Position numbers and translations under genes: made by a program. Below, piece by piece: positions 1-10,784 of a stretch of DNA of 27,117 nt (position 1 is its first letter; every line of letters begins with the position of its first letter). The DNA lies in the NCBI GenBank assembly GCA_027596035.1, contig JADGJA010000261.1:1-27117 (forward strand), given 5' to 3'. Below the pieces are notes generated by a model that searched no databases, was not told where the DNA came from, and worked only from the letters and a program-made list of their open reading frames with translations. The DNA is from Thoreauomyces humboldtii (taxonomy: Eukaryota > Chytridiomycota > Chytridiomycetes > Spizellomycetales > Powellomycetaceae).

Positions 1-900
1 GAGCCATCTCGGAGGACAGATTTGAGATAAGCGCTTATCTATACGAGTCATGGCAAAGACCACGCTGTACATGTACGTAGAGGCACCGAGGTATAGCAGG
101 AAACGCTGCGGTGGTAGGCAGTAACGTCGAGTGGGAACCTTAGAGTGAAGGCCGTTGAGTGATGACAGGCGATGTCGTAGGAGATGTAGTTACTCTGCCC
201 GGCAAGTATTCACTCGACCGTGGAAATACATCCAAGAAGAGCTTTGTTCATGCACCTGATCTCGTGGAAAAGTTTGAATGAAAGCGTTTTTCTTCTGAGC
301 TTCTGCCGAGTCCATCAAAGTCCACCAGCTCTGTCCAAAGTTATGAAACGCGCGCTCAGCAGGAAAGCATGGTAGCGATGTGCGGGACAGAACAGTGAGA
401 AGATGATCGACGGAAACTCTTGGTAGTATCTTTCGCACCCCCTGCACTGCAAAGGGTCGAGCAAGGCCGAAGGCAGAGAGCGCATGCCTCCTTGTCAACG
501 ACGGTGTCCATGCAATCGCTGTCGAAGTCGCTGCACGGCTTCACGGGCACCGACAGGTACTCCAGTCAGCAAAGGAAGCCGACAAATGTACGCAGTAGGT
601 TGACTCTCTTCTCTCCCTGACTGAAGTGTATCAGATTTAATCATCAGGTCCTGGTGAGGAGCCGGCAAAGCGGCGAGCGGAAGACGGAAGGAAAAGGACG
701 AGACATTTAAATTAGGCAATCCCGTCGGCCGTTCTCCTGTCAAAGACACAGAAACCAAGACAAGGTCTCTCTCCCCCTCCCCCTCGCGTTCGGCTTTGGC
801 ACATCTCCCTCTGTCGCTGTCTGCAACGCTTGCCCTTAGTCGATGCATGTCTTCCATACCCCACGTCGCTTCATTCATCCCAAGCGCCTGAGCTGCTGCA
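1..900. other. Intergenic / 5' flank, no gene recognised
   Basis: I see no convincing coding region here. The open frames on both strands are short, overlap each other and resemble no family I know. Near the right end there is an AT-rich TTTAAATT at 706-713 and a long pyrimidine-rich tract around 765-800, which could be core promoter and transcription start signals for the SPEF2-like gene starting at 901. An upstream ATG at 843 opens a frame that is out of phase with 901 and runs through it to 1187; if included in the mRNA it would be an overlapping upstream ORF. The start of the window may be the far flank of a gene lying outside it. Confidence 0.5.
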
Positions 901-3900
901 ATGTCACACATCCTCGCAAACTGGCTCAACGCCACCACTCATCCACAGACTCCCATCAAGCCTCAGGACCTGGACTCTCGATACGCTTCAGGTCACAACC
1001 TACTCACACTCCTCACCGGCACCTTCGGCCTTCCGCTTCCGCTCGATGCCGTCCCTGCTCCACCCGCCACGGCCAACGACAAGCTCCATCCAGACCACTC
1101 GGATGCCGTCTTGAAGAACTGGATAGTGCTGGAGGGTCTGCTACGCGAGAACCTCGGCATCATAGTGGACAGCAACGAAGCATGTGATCTCGTGAGGGGA
1201 CGACCTGGAGCGGCCGCAAAGTTATTGTGAGTGAGAGGGATCCATGTTGGTTCCATTTCGTTCGACACGGATTCGCTGACGAATCGATCGTCCTCTTCAG
1301 GTACCAGATCAAGAGCGCCGTGTCCACTCACGGGACGGCCCTTCCCGATGCTCCTCCGCTTCCAACGCCTGCACTCCGCAACCCCGCCGCCAACCATCAG
1401 CTTCGTCTCCCATCCTACCCGTCCAGTCCACGCGCGGGGAGTCCCGTGTCGAGCTACACGGTCGCGGCGTCCAGTCCGAAGCGAGCGTTCGAGGATCACG
1501 AACACCAAGCGTTCGCCAGACTTTTGAGGGACAAGCTGGCGAGGGGACCGCCGAAGCTGTCGGAACCGAAAGGCGGACGCAAGACCCCCGTCAAGAGTCG
1601 CTCGCATGTGCCGCTGGAAGGCAGGGTGCGGAAGGTTCAGACCGGGGATCTCGCCGCATCGAGGGATGTAGGAATCTCCATCCCCGCTGAAGCTGCCGAA
1701 CCGGAATCGGCCGACATGCAAAATGATAGGAGGCCTACGGTCGTGGTGAAGCACGATCACGCCCTGGCTGCCAAGCGAGAACAGGTGACTTCTCTTGATT
1801 TTCGGCATTTAAACTTTGTCTACTGACGTTCATTATTTCTCTTCGTAGCGTCGAAAGGACGCTCCCGTGGAAACGCTCCGTGCCGAAATCACCTCCTTCG
1901 AAAAGCGTCTTCGCGAGTTCACTCACCACAGCATCACACCGTTGACCCCCGAAACTCCAGGAGGCGGCCGACGAACTTCCAAAGCCGTGCCATCTCATCT
2001 TTTCCACGTTGGAGGATCGAATCCACATTCCCGAAAGGGCACACCGAGAGGTCGAACTGCCGGGACCGAGGAGGAACAAGAGGAGGGACCACCGTTGGAT
2101 GCTGAGTCCATCAAGAAGTTTGTTCTGATGCAAGCCGGGATGGACGCCCCTCACCATCTAAAGATGCTGGCCCGAGCTCTCCCTCCTTTGGAAGAAACCG
2201 CTGTGCAGAAAAGGGAATATCTGGAGAGCATTCGCGTAAGCTTCCTCGACTCAGACCATGCCTTGATCCAAGCTTACAAGATTCTTCGAATCGATAGCTA
2301 CGGAAGCAAGAAGACGAATCGTCACGACGTGAGCGTGAGCAGCGTCGACGCAAGCGTGCGCTCGAAGATTCTAGGGTACAGGAAGAACGCGAGGTCGCTC
2401 AGCTGGAGGAGGTTGCCCTTTCCAAACTCCTTCGTCAGTCAAAACAGGAACGCCGCATCGCAGAACAGTTACGTTTTCAGCGTCACCGTCGCGTCTCCGG
2501 GCCTTTCCGGTTAGAACTCTTCTTATTAATATTACCCTCTTCTTTTTGCAGACTTCTCAAAGTTCGACATGAGCGCGCCGTTATGCAGTCCAACCGCGTG
2601 TTCCTCGAGTCCCAGTACACGCAACGACGACAGCGTGACTATGAGGAAGCCCTGGCTCGCGAGTACGATCTTTGCGAACGAGCTCGCGAGGACTATCGTA
2701 AAGCCACAGCGCTGCAGCTTGCTCAGCATCGTGAGATCTTGGCGGACAAGGCCAGAGAAAAGCATAGAAAGAGAGAAGCGAGCTGTCGGGACATCGTGCT
2801 GGACGTGTTGGACCTTGCCATGAAGGTACGGTTCCCATTTCTGACCACAACGGGTCACGAAGCCAGGACAACTAATGTGGTCAAATGATCCTAGGTCGCA
2901 GATTTCAGAACGTTGAACGATGGACGGGACGTTCCAAAGAAGTTCCTCGAGGAATGGAAGCTTCTCTTCGGTCACGGCAAGCCGCTCACCCGTCAGTACA
3001 ACCCGGAGCTCGAAAAGGACCAACTGGACTCGTCCCTATACGAAGCAACGGCAGAGGGCGAGGCAGGAGCAGTCGTCCTCGCTTCCGGGGCGAACCAATC
3101 TCCCAGCGAGATTGCCGCAGCGTCCGCGGCAGCCGCACTCCATACCGAGAAGGAGGGAATAGCGTCCGGGATCAAGGTCCTCGACGATCGAGAGTTCGAG
3201 GATTACCTCACGGGGAAAGGAGATTGGTCCTATGGGGGTGATCTTCCTCCAAAAGTCCTAAGAAACAAGGCGTTGGGGAAGATGGTCGGAACTATCTTGG
3301 ACATGACGGCGCCGCCGGATCCGGTCATCGAGACGGCTCGGCTCCCCGCGGTTCCGCTCAAGCTTGCGCTGATCGGTAAACCTTTCTCCGGGAAGCGTAC
3401 AGTTGCGAAGCGATTGGCAGCAAAATATCACCTTACGGTGCTGTCGGTCGATGAGTTGATACAGAATGCCATCAAGTAAGAGTTCTGTGACCCGATCGAT
3501 CGTAGGAGCTAGCAGTAAGCTAATATGCACGTTTTTCTTTATTTCATCAGACATCCTGAGCTGATGCCACCGCCCACCCCTGCCACTCCGACAGAGGCTG
3601 GCGGCGTAGATGGCGCAAGCAAAAAGCAGTCAACCACCTCCAAGGTCTCCACCGGTGCCAAGCTCGAGATCAACATGCTCGAAGGTGGATCGCCGGATGA
3701 CGCTTTGCTCGTGACTTTGGTAGTCGAAGCCATCCAACGTCTCCTTCCCGGCTCCTCCGACGACCATCCCAGCACTCCGTCCGACACCGCTGCCGGAGGA
3801 TTCATCCTCACCGATTTCCCACGAACCCGGACGCAGGCGCAGCTCCTCGAGAAGGAGCTGTCGGGGTACGAGGACCCCAAGCCCGTAAAACCGGGAAACC

Positions 3901-6900
3901 TGAAAAGGACGCCGAAGGAGCGGACGAGGAGGAGGAGTCAGATTGCTCCGAGCGACCTTCCCGCAAGCGAGGGGAAGCTGGGCGGGGTTACGAGCGGTCT
4001 GGATGCTGTTATCTTGTTGGAAGTTGGAAACGAGGTTGCATATGATAGAGCTAGTGGACGAAGGGTAGATCCTGTCACTGGCAGGGTGTATCATCTCGCC
4101 AGTGATCCTCCGCCTACCGATGATCCAGTATGTCTGCAACTTGCGAGCTGAGAAGGCGAGGTATGACTTATCGATGTTTGCCTTGTAGGGTCTTTTGGAA
4201 CGGATCTCAGCTCTCACCGAGGAAGAAAGTGAAAGCAATCAAGTCCACTACCTCGTCACAGCGTTCGAGGAGCAATCGGAGCCACTGCGAGAGTGGTACA
4301 GTCGATTCAACAACCTGCAGGCCATCGACGGCGGTACTGCCTTCGACCACGCCTACGAATCTGCAGAGATTATCGTCACACAGCTCATCGAACGCAAGGA
4401 ACGTGAGAAGGAGCGCAAAGCCAAAGAAGCAGCCGAAGCTCTCGAAAACACAGGGGACGGAACGAAGGACGAAGGCGAAGACCGAAGCGAGACGGCGGGC
4501 GACGAAGGCGCTCGCGCCGGTACCGCCTCAGACGAAGGACCTGACGCCGGAAGACTCGCGACAGGCGCCCTTGCGGACGAGGAGAAGAAGGGCAAGGCCG
4601 CGAGTGGCCGTGTCCGACTTGTGACGCCGGCCGCGCCGTCTGCGAAGGTTGGTGCTGAGAAGACTGCGGGACCTGTAACCGCCAGTGCTGCTCTTGCGAG
4701 CGCCGGACCCGGCGGAAGAGTTCCTCAAAGTGCTAAGGAACGGAGCACGGGTATGTCATCGCCATTTGCTTCGTTCATTGCGACTTCTGTTGACAATGGC
4801 TGGGAACTTAGTCGAACTCAAAGATCCGAGGAAGACTGGTCCTGTGCCGGCTACTCCGGCGTTCTCGGACCGTCCCATGACGGAAGCGACCGAGCGGTCA
4901 TCCTTGGACGTTACGCCTCCGATGCTCACGCGAGTGACCACAGCCGATGGGAAACGGTTACCTTCGAAGGAGCTAGCTGAAGTACTGGCGGATGGTATTT
5001 GTCGAGTGAACCCCTGTTTGCGCTGTCGTTTCCATTCCAACGCATATGATTCTGTTGTTGTAGAATGGGTGACCATTGAGAGCACCTACACTGATACGCT
5101 GAAGTTTGCGTTCCGGTCCCTCCGACGCGAGAAGGAAGCGGTTCTTCGATACTTTCACGCCACGAAAGTAAACTTCAGGCGATTCCTCGAGCGACCCGAT
5201 CACAAACAGCAGCTTGTCGAGCTTTTTCAGACCGAGTTCAATCATGTCGAAGATGATCTACGGTATGCTCTCCAGATACGGATCCTGTCAGTTATTGCTA
5301 TAACTGATTAAATCCATTTCTGCGCTGTCCAGATCTGACCCTGACGCAAAAGCTGAGTTGCACCAACGTGCCGAGGACCTTCGCGACAAGTTATGGGATC
5401 TTTCCGATAAGCGAAAAGACGAAGCCGAAGCCGAGCGGGTCTTGATCGTGGAGGACAAGTGGGTTGAAGAGCACTTCGTGATCATCGCCAACCTTTACAT
5501 TGCGATGGTGCAAGCAGAGGTGGATCGGTTTCTGGGCACAAAGCAGCTGGCAGCTGACTACTTCAAGGATGCCTATGGAATGGTGAGAAACCAAGGAGGA
5601 ATGCTATTCGTACAGCACGCAGCTGTGCGAGCTTATTCTTACCTTACAATTTCTCTTGAATGAATCAGGTATTGAACGATGCGACTCGTGCGCAAGTCAA
5701 AGTTCCTCTCATCAGCCCTACCTCACCTGCTACCATCGATCTTTCGACCATCGTTTTCGCTGTAAGCTCGACAACGGAATCCTCTCACAAACTCCACAGA
5801 CGGGACATGGTTGGAGGAAGCGCCGACTCTCGGCTCCCAACCGCACTACCCGGAGGAGGCGGAGCAGCAGGAGCTCCTCGAGCAGCAGGTGGAAAGCAAG
5901 CGGCCGGGGGAGCATCTACCACTGGTTCAGCGGTCAAAAAGCAAGGAGCACCTGCTGCCCCAGCGCCGTCCCTCACTCCCGCTCAGCCCGCAACGGTGGG
6001 CCGCATGGCGTCCGTCGTCGAGGTCAACCAGAAGCAGATCGATAAGATGCAGTCACAGATCCAGCAGCAACATGAAGCTGCCAACGAGAGCGACGGGACA
6101 GTGTTTGCGGACGTCATCAACGCTTGTGATCAGGCTCTTGCGTTGCTCGTCGGCCATGACGAGGGAACCGCTGGGGCTGACAAGAAGGACAAGAAGAAGA
6201 GCGTCGTTTCGGACATCGCTGCAGAGACGAGGGTTGCAGAGCTCAAGAGTGAGTTGAAAGGAGCTCACAAAACTCATTTCTCATACTCACCGGTAGCTTG
6301 TTCCAGATGAGCCTGAGATGGAAATGCTGCCTGAGTATCATCAAATTGTGGATCGTGAGGATCAGCTTCTCCGACGCAAGCTAGAACGTCTGAAGCAGCA
6401 TGCCATCGACAATCTCCGTGTAAGTGACGGTTCCGATGTCATCTCCTCGCCACACACTCATAACTCTTTTCGCAAATAGTCCCTGCGGAGTAAGGGAATT
6501 GAAGTATTTACCCTTCTGGACGACTGGATTTCGACCCGCTTCGGCAGCGAGATGGACGCCGTTCGGGAGATGCTAAATGTCATCAAGGAAGCCATCGAAG
6601 CAGAGGCTAAGCTTCCCAATCGGCTTGCTCTGCACGGTGAAAAGTTCAAGGTTGATTTTGGTCGACTGACGTACGAGCCCGATCCCGAGCCGAGGCCAGC
6701 TAGTCCAGTAGAAAAGCAAAGTGAGACTCTGGATGCCTTCAGAAATGGGTAATGATAAGTATCGTTTGTTGATCTGCTTCCTCATTAAACAGTGACGGAT
6801 CAGTTCACGGTCGTGCAGCTATGGAATCTTGCACTCCAGTTCCGCGATTTGGCTCCTTCTGGAATTATCACTTGCAAGGAGTTCATGGACTCCTTCCAAC

Positions 6901-8344
6901 GTCTGGCTACTGTAGCAGTAGGGACCGAGGTCCTGCCGGACCAGTACACCGCACTCGACAACTCGCAGCTGCAACAGGTATGTCATCAAAAGTTGTATTT
7001 TCCATTCATGCGAGTCATTTTCTGAAAAGAAGATACGGTTGGTTACGTTAGATTGCCGCTGCTTTAGATCCGTACGAGACCGGGTTCGTCGACTGGAGGA
7101 AGTTCGTGCTTCTCAGCGCGAAGGTTTTGCCAGCACCGTCAACGGAATACCTTCAAGACCTTCGTGCCACTTATCGGGGTGTTGCACCCGCAGGCGGGTG
7201 GACCATATCCCGTGCAGACTACCTGAGGGTACCGCTTTGGTTTGAAGATGAGAGGGAGAACCTGTCGAGCGACGCATTCGATGCGAAGTTCCATAGGCCA
7301 GGAAAGCTAAAGGAAGCTCTATATGGTGAGTGCTTTGTGCAATATTGACACCGTAGTCCACTCTGCTGATGTTATGGCGTTTTGTTACAGCATGTTTCGA
7401 AAACACGCAAGATCCAACCGCACGCACACCGCAAGGCATTCCAAAACACAAATTCATCCGACGCGAGGACCTCCTTCACACGCATCTCACCCGCAACTTT
7501 GACGCAGCCGTGTCCGGCAGCACTACCATCAGAAGCAGCAACGACGGTCTCGCGGGTCACGGCGACGTTGTCAATCAACCCGCCTCCCGTGCGGCAACCG
7601 CCCCAGCCGCCGACAACAGCGCCGGTCTGGACGGAGACGCCATGGGTCTCGACAACGGTTCCGGAGGGAGCAGCTCAGCACTCGCACCTCCAGGCAGCAC
7701 CATGATGGACCGGAGTCGATCGGCAGCAGTGGACGGATCCGATGGACCGGGGATCACCGCCTCTACGCATATCACCCCAGGCGGCGCCCGGAGCGACCCG
7801 TCGTTGATGCAGCAACCGAAACCCACCCGGTTCGATGGATTCGGGTTCCTCATGAGCGCCTGCATGGATCCGAACCCCAAAGTCGGACTGCAAAAGGCTT
7901 TCGCGATCGTCAGTGACTCGGAGGACGGTGCTTGCACGCTTCAGCAGGTGTATCAAGTGTTTCACTTTGGAGTCACGATCGTGGAGGAGACGCATCGCAT
8001 CGCACCGCAACACAGCGGGGAGGATCCGTTCGCGATGGTAAGACTAGAGCGATTCAAGAATTGTTCTTGCCCCCTACCGCGAAGGTAACACATGGTGCTG
8101 GTTTTTCGTAGGAAATGCTTGCAAGGGTGTTCGAGGATGTGGGTGTCGCTGATGGCCACGCCATGACTTGCGACACGTTCCTTGGTGCTTCCGAGCCATA
8201 CCCTCAGCTTCACTCGTGTGCTCTGTATCAGATCGATGTAAGCTTGCGCTTGGTCCAGTTTGTTAGCCAGACATTTCTGACTATGTTTCATAACAGGACC
8301 AGGCCATGTTTGCCATAAAGTCGAGACCGTCTTCTGCATTGTGA
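901..8344 (+). CDS. SPEF2: SPEF2/CPC1-like central-apparatus (flagellar) protein with CH and adenylate-kinase-like domains
   Basis: This is the fungal counterpart of sperm flagellar protein 2 (Chlamydomonas CPC1), a component of the axonemal central pair needed for flagellar beating. I place 19 exons: 901-1226, 1301-1784, 1849-2235, 2298-2509, 2552-2825, 2895-3475, 3551-4127, 4189-4750, 4812-4994, 5064-5262, 5333-5582, 5669-6248, 6307-6419, 6481-6748, 6793-6977, 7052-7325, 7391-8037, 8112-8237 and 8297-8344. All junctions keep frame and give 2,091 residues; human SPEF2 has about 1,820. The N-terminus (MSHILANWLN...AAKLLYQIKSA) matches the SPEF-type CH domain start. A charged coiled region follows. 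An adenylate-kinase-like domain has a P-loop GKPFSGKR at about 722-729 and a FILTDFPRTRTQAQ motif near 839. The region at about 1196-1345 (ERPDHKQQLVELF, HQRAEDLRDKLWDLSDKR) is highly characteristic of the family. A degenerate EF-hand-like stretch (DPYETGFVDWRKF) lies near 1732. Exon 12 is the least certain part. Confidence 0.93.
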
Positions 8345-8602
8345 ACAAGCAGGAATGACAAACATATGAGACTTTCCCCCTCTGTTTCTGGACCTTGTAG
8401 TTGCCAAATAAACGCTTTCTGCCGGCCATTGTATCTTCGTACAATAAGTGATAAGAGCGCACCACGATCGGTTGTCTGTCAAACAGAGTTGCTGGCCCCC
8501 GCACTAAGACAACAAGACACTCTATTGCAAAGCCTTGAGCGGAGATTTGAGTCATGACGGACAAGGCGACTCTCTCTCTCACCACCTTTTCCGTTAGCGC
8601 GC

Positions 8603-8636
8603 CTCCGACAGCCTCGCAGTACCTAGGCTGTCGGAG
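8603..8636. repeat. Perfect 12-bp inverted repeat with 10-nt loop
   Basis: The left arm CTCCGACAGCCT (8603-8614) is exactly complementary to AGGCTGTCGGAG (8625-8636), separated by a 10-nt spacer. Eight of the twelve pairs are G-C. It would form a stable hairpin in RNA of either strand. It lies about 260 bp after the SPEF2 stop codon, so it could sit in a long 3' UTR or in an independent transcript. Its function is unknown. Confidence 0.85.
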
Positions 8637-8770
8637 AAGGAGCTCTGCCCGTCAGTTGCTAAATCTAGCCAGAGCCTGGACGGCAAGGAAGCGTTCCGCC
8701 AACAAGAACGGCCACGAGGTTTGCCTCCGTGCGGACAGCGGTAACCGGCTCGGACAGCTGTCTGGGACCG

Positions 8771-8790
8771 GTGACTCATTGTGACTCATT
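8771..8790. promoter_or_regulatory. Tandem TGACTCA (Gcn4/AP-1-like) sites
   Basis: The 10-mer GTGACTCATT is repeated head to tail, putting two TGACTCA cores at 8772-8778 and 8782-8788. TGACTCA is the classical binding site of fungal Gcn4-type bZIP factors. The nearest downstream start is the EF-hand gene at 9466, almost 700 bp away, so a role in that promoter is uncertain. The repeat is visible; binding is inference. Confidence 0.35.
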
Positions 8791-8903
8791 CCTCATTAGA
8801 CAGGGAGACGCGTTCGCTCCCTCGCGAATCTCACAAGACACCCCTGGCTGCGCATCTGCGCATGCCTCAAGACCAACGTTCCCTTATCCCTTAGACAGTC
8901 GTG

Positions 8904-8970
8904 TGGCTGATCTGGCAGAGCGCGTGTTCCACTTCCGCAAGGTCGTGGGATCGACTCTCGCTGGGGGATC
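8904..8970 (+). pseudogene. Degenerate tRNA-like sequence (A-box and B-box present)
   Basis: The segment reads like a tRNA from D-arm to T-arm. TGGCTGATCTGG fits a Pol III A-box, GGCAGAGCGCG fits the D-loop and D-stem, and AGGTCGTGGGATCGACTCTCGC fits variable loop, T-stem and B-box. The T-stem pairs 5/5 with two G-T wobbles around a 7-nt loop with ATCGA, instead of the usual TTCRA. The order and spacing resemble lysine-type tRNAs. However, the acceptor strands do not pair, the anticodon stem has mismatches and the expected U33 is not in place. I therefore read it as a tRNA relic or the head of a tRNA-derived SINE, not a working tRNA. A T-run follows near 9057-9060. Confidence 0.35.
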
Positions 8971-9465
8971 GAGGACGTAAATCTGAAAGTAACAGGTTAT
9001 GGTCCATCACGGGGCTTGGGTATTCTGGGGAGTGAAGGTCAACTGACCCCTTTATGTTTTGCTTCTCAGACTAATCGTTGATATTGTTTTTATATTCTCT
9101 TGCTTGTTGCTTTCCATCATTGATCAGCTTTTGCTTGCCTCCAGGAAGCAGCTACAGTACGACTATCTGCTTTCGCTCCGCGACTTTTTTCTATTTTGAT
9201 TCCTGATTGACGCTTGAAGTACACGACGCAAGTACCCGCAAAGCAGCGACGAACGTCTGTCCACCGCGGGGCGGGCGAGCATGGTACAATGTTGTAAAGA
9301 AGACAGACGGCGGTGCGTTGCGGAAGGCAGTGGAAGTTGATGTGGTACGCAACTACTGCGCCTCTTTCAACCCGATCTCCGCTCGATCTCACGACAATCG
9401 GCCATAGCGAATTCGAGCAGAAACCCAAAGACCGACCACCCCACAATACGTTCCCAACGACAACA

Positions 9466-10367
9466 ATGTCAACCCGTTCGGCCCGGTTCTCGGGCTCCGT
9501 GTCAGGCGTCACGGGTCCTCGATCCTTCACGACGTCTCGGGCGGTCACAGCCCCCATCGCATCCTCCTCCACGCTCACCCGTCAGCAGCAGCACTATCAG
9601 GCCCGTCATCGCAGCGCGGCGGCAGCACCGCCCCGTCTCCCCGTGCTGGACAAGACTCCGATCGTCACCAAGGCTGGTGGTGGTCATCAGATCATGAAGC
9701 AGGATGGGAAGACGTTTTGGGTGTCGGACGAGCAGTACGAGTATTACAAGGAGGTATAAGGGCTCGATGGCGATGGGCGACAAATAACTCTTTTTTCCTA
9801 ATCGTGATGATGGTGGGTTGTAAAGGCGTTCAACCTATTTGATCGAGACAAGAGCGGCGCCATCGACTTGGAGGAACTCGGAGCTGTCATGCAAAGCATC
9901 GGATTTCAACCCAGCGAGGAAGAGCTGATGGCCATGATAGACAAGGTGGACGCCGGTAAGCTGGACGTTTGCCTCTCTCTCCTGCTCTCAAACATCACAC
10001 ACGATTCGACCATGAAAGATCGTGCATTGGAAAAAGACCCCACCCGTTTTTACCGTCTTTTCTCGTGCCCCTTTCGACAGACCACACGGGAACGGTCGAG
10101 TTCGACGAGTTCCTCCAGATGTCCCACGAATGGATGATCCAAGGTCGTCTCGAGACGGAGGATCAGATCCGAGACGCGTTCGACAGTCTCGATCTGGATC
10201 GAAGGGGTTACATCGACGGCGACATGTTGGGAAGGTTGCTCGCCATGTTGCTACCCGACAAGGTCACGACCGCGGAAGAGACTTTGGACATGATAAGAGA
10301 GTTCGATCTGGACGGGGACGGCGTGGTCGGGTTCGATGATTTCCTGGGAATCATGACCGAGGTGTGA
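9466..10367 (+). CDS. Four-EF-hand calcium-binding protein, centrin/calmodulin-like, with long N-terminal extension
   Basis: Three exons (9466-9753, 9826-9955, 10081-10367) join in frame to give 234 residues. About 96 N-terminal residues are Ser/Thr/Arg/Ala-rich and look disordered; the rest is a four-EF-hand core of calmodulin/centrin size. Loops are EF1 at 102-113 (DRDKSGAIDLEE, canonical), EF2 at 138-149 (DADHTGTVEFDE, canonical), EF3 at 177-188 (Arg at position 5 and Met at position 12, probably not binding calcium) and EF4 at 215-226 (Asp instead of Glu at position 12). The phrase AFNLFDRDKSGAIDLEELG and the spacing resemble centrins, which act at basal bodies. Next to a flagellar gene this is suggestive, but it could equally be another calmodulin-like sensor. 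The start ATG at 9466 has a good context (CAACAATG) and is the first ATG of the frame that leads directly into the core. Confidence 0.85.
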
Positions 10368-10784
10368 TTCCCCCTCGGGGGAGAGAACGGAAGGGGATTT
10401 GATGGATGCGATGCGTGAAGCGAGCTGGATCGGAGCTTTCCATGTATCGCTATGATGTCCTCGAATTTTTCAATTCGATTGCCTCGATGATTTCCTAGGT
10501 CTTGTGGACTTGCACACCAGCGTCCAAAGGATTTTCCGTTCCAACCCGTGGTTGGTCTCTTTGAAATGCTTCAGGTCCCTACCCCAGATTCGTGCAGGAG
10601 CAAGCTCGAGACACGCTCTCCCAAGGCCCCGTTGTCTTCTTGACCATCCCCAGTCACCACCATTGGCCCGTCTCAGGCTCCATCTGCAACCCGTGAACGT
10701 CATGGTACCCACGACGGTCGCAAGGTTGGGCATCCCTGCCGTCAAAGGCGCCGGAAACTGGAGATCGCAGCAAAGATGTTTTGA
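10368..10784. other. Convergent intergenic region
   Basis: This is the space between the 3' ends of the plus-strand EF-hand gene and minus-strand DPM2. I see no recognisable coding region or RNA. AT-rich stretches near 10465-10480 (GAATTTTTCAATTCG) could serve in 3'-end formation. The plus-strand open frame beginning at 10504 has no family resemblance and runs antisense into DPM2. Confidence 0.5.

Larger units (their letters stand above)
8345..9465. other. 1.1-kb non-coding gap with structured elements
   Basis: No credible protein gene lies between the SPEF2 stop and the EF-hand start. Short open frames exist (for example 8554-8784 plus and 9117-9578 minus), but they have no recognisable domain. 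The gap holds a perfect 12-bp inverted repeat (8603-8636), a tandem pair of TGACTCA sites (8771-8790) and a degenerate tRNA-like segment (about 8904-8970), each listed separately. It is the longest gene-free stretch in an otherwise compact window, so a non-coding RNA or the remnant of a mobile element is possible. Confidence 0.6.

Noticed and set aside
495..938. Minus-strand ORF of 147 residues upstream of SPEF2
   Set aside because: It crosses the SPEF2 start codon, has no recognisable domain, and its composition looks like a translated promoter region.
8890..8975. A functional tRNA gene
   Set aside because: Acceptor strands do not pair, the anticodon stem has mismatches and U33 is misplaced. 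Only the D- and T-arm parts resemble a tRNA.
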